From NCBI GenBank assembly GCA_963513115.1, contig CAUPPN010000019.1, positions 1-13,490 of the forward strand: a DNA stretch of 13,490 bases. The letters run 5' to 3'. Source of the DNA: JABCPO02 sp963513115 (GTDB lineage: Bacteria > Bacillota > Clostridia > TANB77 > CAG-508). Shown one piece after another: positions 8,568 to 13,490 of the stretch (its first letter is position 1; each line of letters opens with the position of its first letter). Made by a program: the position numbers and the translations under genes. The notes under the pieces are model-generated. The model had not been told where the DNA came from, made no database searches, and saw nothing but the letters and a program-made list of their open reading frames with translations.

Positions 8568-8597
8568 AATCAAAGTTATTTATTACATTTATAATCA

Positions 8598-8627
8598 CAC
8601 ATATATATTTTTTTTTCAATATATGTG
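8598..8627. repeat. 9-bp inverted repeat upstream of the giant gene
   Basis: CACATATAT (8598-8606) and ATATATGTG (8619-8627) are perfect inverted copies separated by 12 bases that include a run of nine T. On the minus strand a weak promoter match, TTGAAA-N17-GATTAT, overlaps it. It could be an operator or a leader hairpin; the pure A/T core makes chance a real alternative. Confidence 0.4.
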
Positions 8628-8731
8628 AACTTTTAGAAACTATATTTAAACATTAGTTTTAACTATTTTTTTATTTAAAAATCTTATACTTTTTAATGGA
8701 AATATACATTTTAAGATCCATTTGTTTTTCT

Positions 8732-8750
8732 ATTATCACATCGATGATAA
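8732..8750 (-). promoter_or_regulatory. operator-like dyad over a possible extended -10 promoter
   Basis: TTATCA (8733-8738) and TGATAA (8745-8750) form a 6-6-6 dyad. Read on the minus strand it overlaps TGTGATAAT, an extended -10 form (TG, one base, GATAAT), but no good -35 lies 17 bases upstream. If active, transcription would begin near 8725, giving a leader of about 170 bases before the TTG at 8552. Confidence 0.3.
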
Positions 8751-8985
8751 AACACTTTTTCCCAGCATTTTAGTCTTATTTTTTATTTTTGTTAAAAAAG
8801 ATATTAATATTTTTTATTTTATTTTTTTAGTGATAACTTAATATATATACATTTATTTTGTAGTTTTAAAAAAAAGCTTAATTAATTTTTGTTTTTTTCT
8901 TAATAGTTTTTATCCAAAATTTTTATCCTTATTAAAAATACATTTCATTTTTGTAACACAATTTATCTGTTATAAAATTATACAA

Positions 8986-9012
8986 AATTAAAAAGCAGGG
9001 TCACCTGCTTTT
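8986..9012 (-). terminator. rho-independent terminator of the InlB-repeat protein gene
   Basis: AAAAGCAGG (8991-8999) pairs perfectly with CCTGCTTTT (9004-9012) around the 4-base loop GTCA. On the minus strand the stem runs into TTTTTAATTTTG. It begins only two bases beyond the stop codon at 9017-9015. Confidence 0.9.
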
Positions 9013-9014
9013 CT

Positions 9015-12000
9015 TTATTTTATATTACCTTCTTTATCTATCTTTTTTAGTCTCATCCAATTTACAATCATATATATTCCTATAATAGGAACTATTATTG
9101 AAAGAATTATTAAAACCACATTTTCTTTTATACCAGACCTTGGGTAGTCTTCTTCCTGTTTTTTATTTACTATGCCTCCATTGTTTTGATTATTTAAATT
9201 TTGTAATTCCGTATTATTTCCATTGTTTTGATAAGTTCCATCTGGATTTATTGGAATTAACTCTCCATTTCTAGTTGTAAATATGCTTGCTCCATTATTT
9301 CCAGAATTAATTGTATTTCTATTATTTTGAGATCCAGTAGTTATAAATCCACCTTGTTGTTGGTTAGGTAATGTATAATCTCTTGGTAATTTCCAACTTG
9401 CTACATATACTTGATCAACATTTTGTGGAGCATCTACTCTTTGTTGTGTAGAGCCTTTCCATCCTGCAAATACAAAACCTGGTTTTTCAGGGGTTGGAAC
9501 AAAAGGTAATGAAAAACCTTTTTGTATAATAAATGTAGTTTTGCCATTTATTTTTCCTCCATTTGGATCAAAAACTATTTTTACTTCTTGTCTATTTGGT
9601 TTAACATTTCCTCCGCTTATATCTTTAACCCATGTAGCATAAAATGCAATATCTTGTCTTTGTTCTCTAGATACATTAGGTCTCCATCCTTGGAATATAT
9701 ATCCTGATTTTTTTGGATTTGGGGGTGCATATTTATTAAGTTTTTCTCCAGAATTAAATTCACCTTCTTTATATACTTTTTCAACTTTACCTACTTGCGA
9801 CATTTCAAAAAATGAATATTTATATTTTTTTATTGTCCATTCACTTTTTATTTGCATACTTGAATTTATTGGTGTGTTATAGTCTATTGACCATCTATTA
9901 AATGTATAATCAATGTTTGTTGGCGGAGAATTTTCTAATGCTTTTAGAACTGTAGGGTTTTCATTTAATGTAGTTCCTTCTTTAATTCTAAACGCTCTAG
10001 ATCCAGTTCCGCTTTGAAAGTGCCCTGGAACAGCTATAAATATTATTGTAATGTCTTTTTTTTCTTCTGTATCACCAGGATCTGGATTTGGATTTGGCTC
10101 TTCCCTTTTTTCAAATATTGGAGTAAACACAGTGTCTTTTCTAATTATAGTTTTTGAAATATCTGGGCTCCATTTTATAAAAACATATCCTTCTTTTTCT
10201 GGTACTTCTTTTGGTCCATTTGCTATAGAATTTTCTGCCACTTCTTCTTGAAAAAATATCTCTCCGCTTTCATCTTTTAAAAACATAGCTTTGTATCTTT
10301 TAGCTTTATCTTTTTTCCATAATGCAGTAAAAGTCATATCCTTATCAGCTTTTATATTTACATCATTATCCCATCCTGTAAATATATATCCTTCTTTTTT
10401 AGGATTAATCTTATCTGCTATTTCTTTAACATTTGTTCCGATAGACACATTATTTTCATAGTATACTTCAGATGTTAAACTATCTTTAAATACTATTTTA
10501 GCCGTTTCAACATGTGGTGGCTCTCCAGATTTGTTAAAAGTTGCTGTTAATATAACATTTTCATATATAGGAACACCACCTAATGGTATTGACCATCCCT
10601 CAAATTTAGCATCTGAATTCTTTACTATATACCTATCTTTAGGTATTGCACCTTTAGTGATAGTTATATACACTTCTTTACCCATTTCTTGATTAGTTTC
10701 AGTATCATATATTATTCCATCACTAGTTTTCAATGTTATTCTTACATGGTTATCTTTTACTTTAGGAAATATATATGCTGAAGCTCTAAATCCTATATTT
10801 TTATTTGCCTTCCCTGTATCTCCTCTAAATGAAAACATTGATTTATTTTTATCCGGCTTATCTGATCCTCTAGTTATAAATACATTATCTCCATATGGGT
10901 AATCACTTATTCCACTACCTAGCGCTGAATTCTTATCAGACATTGGAACAGTTGTTTCATATATACCATCTCCATAATTTATATATCTATTTCTTTCAAC
11001 TTCTTTAATATTATCTGCATATTCTTTTGCATCAATTTTAAATGGATATAATTCTATTTTACTTTTTATATCTATATCCTTTGAGCCAACTTTTTGTGTA
11101 TTTGATGTTTTTAAACTTTTTCCGTTTTCTTCAATTGATTTAGATGAATTAGAAATATATGCACTTGTCCATTCTCTTGTTCCATCATTTAAATCATAAA
11201 CTCCTGTTATATTACCAGTTGAGCTTTCTTCTTTATCATCTATATATGAAACTGTATCTTTATTTGTACCTGCTATACTTTGTGTTAAATAATATATTGC
11301 TCCTAATTCAGTATTTCTTGGTAATCCTACTTTTACAAAATCATCTGTAAATCCATAACTATTTCCTTCAAGGGAAGAGTTATCTAACTTACTAAAAGCC
11401 TCTCCTACTGAAACATTTGTTAGTTTAGTTTTAGATTTTTTAAATTCTGGTGATTTAATGTTTCCAACCGCTTTATATTTCGCAATCCAGAAACCATTCC
11501 CCATTACTTTATCTTTGAAAAACGCTGGATGAATTGTATATCCTTCGGGGATATCTGTTCCATCTTCTAAAATATATTTTATTTCAACTTTTATATTTTT
11601 AGTAATTACATCTTCTGGAAATTTAACGTGTTTATAGTTTTTATCTACATAATCATTTTGAATTCGATATCCTTTTAAATCTGTTTTATTTGCATCTTTA
11701 TAGTATGCTATCCTATATGCAAATGTTGGTATCCAAACCCAATAACTTCCATCTTTTGTTTTAGCATTTGCCCATCTTTTGTCATTATAATCATACCATT
11801 TTTCTTTTTCTAAAAAAGGCCCTTTTAATTCTTTTTCTTCACCATTTTCCCAATAAATAGCCTTCATTCCTGGTAATAGCGCAGGTTCTCTTGCTTTTCC
11901 AAAAGCAATTGGCGCATTTGAATTGTTGGAATAATTATCTATTTTTTTTGCATTTATATTATAAGTGTCACTTGCAACCCCCAGTACTACTATTAATAAT

Positions 12001-12047
12001 ACTGAAAGTACCAAATAATATATAATACCTTTTTTATACTTTCTCAT
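9015..12047 (-). CDS. secreted InlB B-repeat protein with C-type-lectin/FGE-like domain and sortase-like tail
   Basis: The 1010-residue product starts at ATG 12047, with GGAG five bases upstream (complement of 12053-12056). Residues 7-25 are a hydrophobic signal segment with a possible cut near VAS-DTY. Residues about 60-430 resemble the C-type-lectin/FGE-sulfatase-like fold of many Bacillota surface proteins: GSYWVWIPTFAYRI (100-113), IHPAF (172-176), NGFWIAKY (184-191), STGNITGVYDLNDGTREWT (276-294) and GFRASAY (419-425). Residues about 435-887 hold around six InlB B-type repeats. A Q/N/G-rich spacer (about 889-960) then leads to YPRSG (968-972), a hydrophobic segment (about 976-996) and a basic tail. 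It should sit outside the cell, anchored to wall or membrane, probably binding a carbohydrate or protein ligand. The ligand is unknown. Confidence 0.88.
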   Translation of the reverse strand: MRKYKKGIIYYLVLSVLLIVVLGVASDTYNINAKKIDNYSNNSNAPIAFGKAREPALLPGMKAIYWENGEEKELKGPFLEKEKWYDYNDKRWANAKTKDGSYWVWIPTFAYRIAYYKDANKTDLKGYRIQNDYVDKNYKHVKFPEDVITKNIKVEIKYILEDGTDIPEGYTIHPAFFKDKVMGNGFWIAKYKAVGNIKSPEFKKSKTKLTNVSVGEAFSKLDNSSLEGNSYGFTDDFVKVGLPRNTELGAIYYLTQSIAGTNKDTVSYIDDKEESSTGNITGVYDLNDGTREWTSAYISNSSKSIEENGKSLKTSNTQKVGSKDIDIKSKIELYPFKIDAKEYADNIKEVERNRYINYGDGIYETTVPMSDKNSALGSGISDYPYGDNVFITRGSDKPDKNKSMFSFRGDTGKANKNIGFRASAYIFPKVKDNHVRITLKTSDGIIYDTETNQEMGKEVYITITKGAIPKDRYIVKNSDAKFEGWSIPLGGVPIYENVILTATFNKSGEPPHVETAKIVFKDSLTSEVYYENNVSIGTNVKEIADKINPKKEGYIFTGWDNDVNIKADKDMTFTALWKKDKAKRYKAMFLKDESGEIFFQEEVAENSIANGPKEVPEKEGYVFIKWSPDISKTIIRKDTVFTPIFEKREEPNPNPDPGDTEEKKDITIIFIAVPGHFQSGTGSRAFRIKEGTTLNENPTVLKALENSPPTNIDYTFNRWSIDYNTPINSSMQIKSEWTIKKYKYSFFEMSQVGKVEKVYKEGEFNSGEKLNKYAPPNPKKSGYIFQGWRPNVSREQRQDIAFYATWVKDISGGNVKPNRQEVKIVFDPNGGKINGKTTFIIQKGFSLPFVPTPEKPGFVFAGWKGSTQQRVDAPQNVDQVYVASWKLPRDYTLPNQQQGGFITTGSQNNRNTINSGNNGASIFTTRNGELIPINPDGTYQNNGNNTELQNLNNQNNGGIVNKKQEEDYPRSGIKENVVLIILSIIVPIIGIYMIVNWMRLKKIDKEGNIK
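9018..9146 (-). other. sortase-like C-terminal signal with YPRSG pentapeptide
   Basis: YPRSG is encoded at 9132-9146. It is followed by IKEN, about 21 hydrophobic residues, and a tail with RLKKIDKEG. Spacing and charge pattern match an LPXTG-type sorting signal, but positions 1 and 4 differ (Y for L, S for T). It may instead be a plain C-terminal membrane anchor. Confidence 0.5.
9387..10745 (-). repeat. array of about six InlB B-type (Listeria-Bacteroides) repeats
   Basis: Successive units cover about residues 435-505, 514-577, 583-646, 664-737, 741-807 and 821-887. The family signature is GY-x-F-x-x-W followed about 20 residues later by a T/S-x-x-W or F strand: for example GYIFTGW...FTALW, GYVFIKW...FTPIF, GYIFQGW...FYATW and GFVFAGW...YVASW. 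Units one and four are divergent (KFEGW...LTATF; TFNRW...IKSEW). A Pro-rich linker, PNPNPDPG, separates units three and four. Such repeats are rigid beta-grasp-like spacers in surface proteins. Confidence 0.8.
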
Positions 12048-12180
12048 ATTTTCTCCATTTTTACATAATCATTATAATTACAATTATATTATAATAATTT
12101 ATAACAAATATGTATATATATTAAAGTATTTTAACATTTTTAAATAATAATTATTTGTTTTTTATTAATTTAAAAATAAA
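12048..12180. other. AT-rich leader and presumed promoter region of the InlB-repeat gene
   Basis: The minus strand holds several overlapping TATAAT-like hexamers between about 12065 and 12105 but no convincing -35 partner, so I do not single out a promoter. The ribosome binding site GGAG is at 12053-12056. No small gene is supported. Confidence 0.4.
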
Positions 12181-12227
12181 AAAATAAAAGCTATAATACA
12201 TTTATTGATGTTTACGGCTTTTATTTT
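12181..12227 (-). terminator. probable terminator of the PBP2 gene
   Basis: AAAATAAAAGC (12181-12191) and GCTTTTATTTT (12217-12227) are a perfect 11-bp inverted repeat around a 25-base loop, which itself can form a small ACAT/ATGT stem. On the minus strand a T-rich run follows. It lies 11 bases after the stop codon. The low GC of the stem and the long loop make it weaker than the other two terminators. Confidence 0.55.
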
Positions 12228-12238
12228 AATTTTTCTAA

Positions 12239-13490
12239 TTACATAATATATTCATTTTCTGTAGTTGCACTCATATTTTCTTTTATTTCTTTCATATTCA
12301 TTCCAAAATATTCAATCATTATATCCCTTACAACCTCAGCTGTATGGAATCCTACTACACCATTTTCTATTACTGTAACTATTGCTATTTCTGGATTATT
12401 AAATGGTGCGAATCCAACAAAAAGTCCATTTGTCATATTTCCTGCTTCAGCTGATCCAGTTTTACCACCAACTTCAATATTAAAATCTTTAAATACTGAG
12501 TATGCTGTACCACCTCTATCTCCTGTAACAGATCTCATACCTTCTAATACAGATTTTAAATGTTCTTTTTGAAATTCTATATCTTTATAGTTTTCATCCT
12601 TATATCCTGTTTTTTGTTCAATAATTTCTTTAATTTGTTCTCTAGATAATCTTACATTATTAGAATTTATTACACTTTTAACAATTGTAGGTTTTACTTG
12701 TTTTCCACCATTTACAAGTGTTGATATATATCTTGCCATTTGTATAGGCGTAAAACTGTTATAACTTTGACCTATTGCTGCAGATAATTCTCCACCTTCA
12801 GTCATTTTTTGTCCTTTTGATTCTGCAATCTCACTTGATGCAACACTTCCTGTTTTTTCTCCTGCTATTTCTATTCCTGTTTTCCTACCAAGTCCTAAAT
12901 ACTTAGAATATTCTGCTATCTTATCAGCTCCTAGTCTATGTCCCATTTCATAGAAAAATATATTACATGAATTCTTAAGTGCACCTTCTACATTTAGACT
13001 TCCGTGGCCTACTTTATATGAAGTATATATCCAACATACAGGATTATGTGCTCTATGGTATATTCCACTACATTTAACTGTAGTTTTTTCGTTAATTACA
13101 CCTTCACTTAATGCTGCTATCGCTGTTACCATTTTGAATGTTGATCCTGGTGCATAAACTCCTTGAATTGCTCTATTCATAAGTGGTGCAAGAGACGAAT
13201 TATATTCATCCCATTTTTTACCACTTATTCCTCCTAAAAAGCTTTCTGGTGTATATGTTGGATTGCTTGCCATTGCCAGTACTTCACCCGTTTTCACATT
13301 CATTACAACTACCGCTCCACCTTTAGCATCATATTTTTTTCCAAATCCACCATTTCTCATCTTATTTATTGTTCTATCTAATGATTGCTCAGCAACTTGT
13401 TGTAATTTAGAATCTATTGTTAACATAACTGTAGATCCACCAACTGCATCTTCTGTTACATATTCTCCAGTAACAGTACCATCTACATTT
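12239..13490 (-). CDS. mrdA: penicillin-binding protein 2 (class B transpeptidase), 5' end missing
   Basis: The frame is open to the window edge, so the ATG at 13426 is internal; 416 residues are visible and the N-terminal membrane segment and most of the dimerisation domain are off-window. All three penicillin-binding motifs are present: STFK with the catalytic Ser (13133-13144), SCN (12962-12970) and KTG in GGKTGSAEAG (12455-12463). VMLTIDSKLQ and GGAVVVMNVKTGEVLAMAS mark the start of the transpeptidase domain, and CWIYTSYKVGHG is characteristic of MrdA-type PBP2. The protein would be membrane-tethered and cross-link peptidoglycan on the outer face during cell elongation. It ends with a short polar tail. 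SpoVD or FtsI-like PBP is the main alternative, but I see no PASTA domain at the C-terminus. Confidence 0.85.
   Translation of the reverse strand, partial: NVDGTVTGEYVTEDAVGGSTVMLTIDSKLQQVAEQSLDRTINKMRNGGFGKKYDAKGGAVVVMNVKTGEVLAMASNPTYTPESFLGGISGKKWDEYNSSLAPLMNRAIQGVYAPGSTFKMVTAIAALSEGVINEKTTVKCSGIYHRAHNPVCWIYTSYKVGHGSLNVEGALKNSCNIFFYEMGHRLGADKIAEYSKYLGLGRKTGIEIAGEKTGSVASSEIAESKGQKMTEGGELSAAIGQSYNSFTPIQMARYISTLVNGGKQVKPTIVKSVINSNNVRLSREQIKEIIEQKTGYKDENYKDIEFQKEHLKSVLEGMRSVTGDRGGTAYSVFKDFNIEVGGKTGSAEAGNMTNGLFVGFAPFNNPEIAIVTVIENGVVGFHTAEVVRDIMIEYFGMNMKEIKENMSATTENEYIM

Larger units (their letters stand above)
8553..8985. other. 433-bp AT-rich intergenic region
   Basis: Apart from the ribosome binding site at 8561-8567 and the two inverted repeats entered separately, this stretch is dominated by A and T runs. 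I see no credible open reading frame with a ribosome binding site, no tRNA-like fold and no recognisable riboswitch core. It presumably holds the promoter and leader of the giant surface-protein gene. Confidence 0.6.

Noticed and set aside
8900..8955. Tiny minus-strand frame of about 12 codons starting MKCIFNK
   Set aside because: It has no ribosome binding site and sits in AT-rich intergenic DNA; expected by chance.
8553..8990. Possible riboswitch or small RNA in the long leader
   Set aside because: The region has only simple hairpins and A/T runs; no conserved aptamer-like core or second terminator was recognised.
9522..11350. Several short plus-strand frames (61-66 codons) inside the InlB-repeat gene
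   Set aside because: All are antisense to well-supported domains and have low-complexity hydrophobic translations.
1..13490. CRISPR array, transposon ends, phage genes, tRNA or rRNA
   Set aside because: No regularly spaced repeats, transposase motifs, phage proteins or RNA-gene signatures were found on either strand.

Overview
The window is very AT-rich (I estimate below 30% GC) and every supported gene is on the minus strand, so transcription runs from high to low coordinates. Base composition, strong GGAGG-type ribosome binding sites, a class B penicillin-binding protein, and large secreted proteins with sortase-like C-terminal tails suggest a Gram-positive, anaerobe-like member of Bacillota, probably a clostridial gut-type organism. 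This is inferred from sequence style and was not tested by a database search.

Layout in transcription order: (1) 13490-12239, the 3' two thirds of a class B penicillin-binding protein, best matching PBP2/MrdA, with all three transpeptidase motifs; its 5' end is off the window. (2) 12047-9015, a 1010-residue secreted protein with a signal sequence, a C-type-lectin/FGE-like domain, about six InlB B-type repeats, a Q/N/G-rich linker, and a sortase-like tail with the unusual pentapeptide YPRSG. (3) 8552-372, a giant adhesin-like protein of 2726 residues. It has a signal sequence, a probable thioester domain (Cys in FCIER, Gln in IQAAIW), long undescribed stalk regions with helical segments, two SdrD-B/Cna-B-like domains, a duplicated small module, and a C-terminal SPPTG sorting signal. 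(4) 136-1, the first 45 codons of an unrecognised gene behind a well-formed sigma-A promoter.

Each complete gene is followed closely by a hairpin with a T-run on the minus strand, and the intergenic gaps are 190-460 bp. The genes therefore look like separate transcription units, not one operon. The 8553-8990 gap carries two operator-like inverted repeats upstream of the giant gene. The gap at 137-317 carries a 12-bp direct repeat, spaced two helical turns apart, next to the promoter of the leftmost gene.

Functionally, the two central genes look like a surface-display locus beside a cell-elongation wall-synthesis gene: a potentially covalent (thioester) adhesin and a lectin-like/InlB-repeat protein, both apparently meant for sortase attachment to peptidoglycan. 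No sortase, transposase, tRNA, rRNA, CRISPR array or phage gene is visible in the window.
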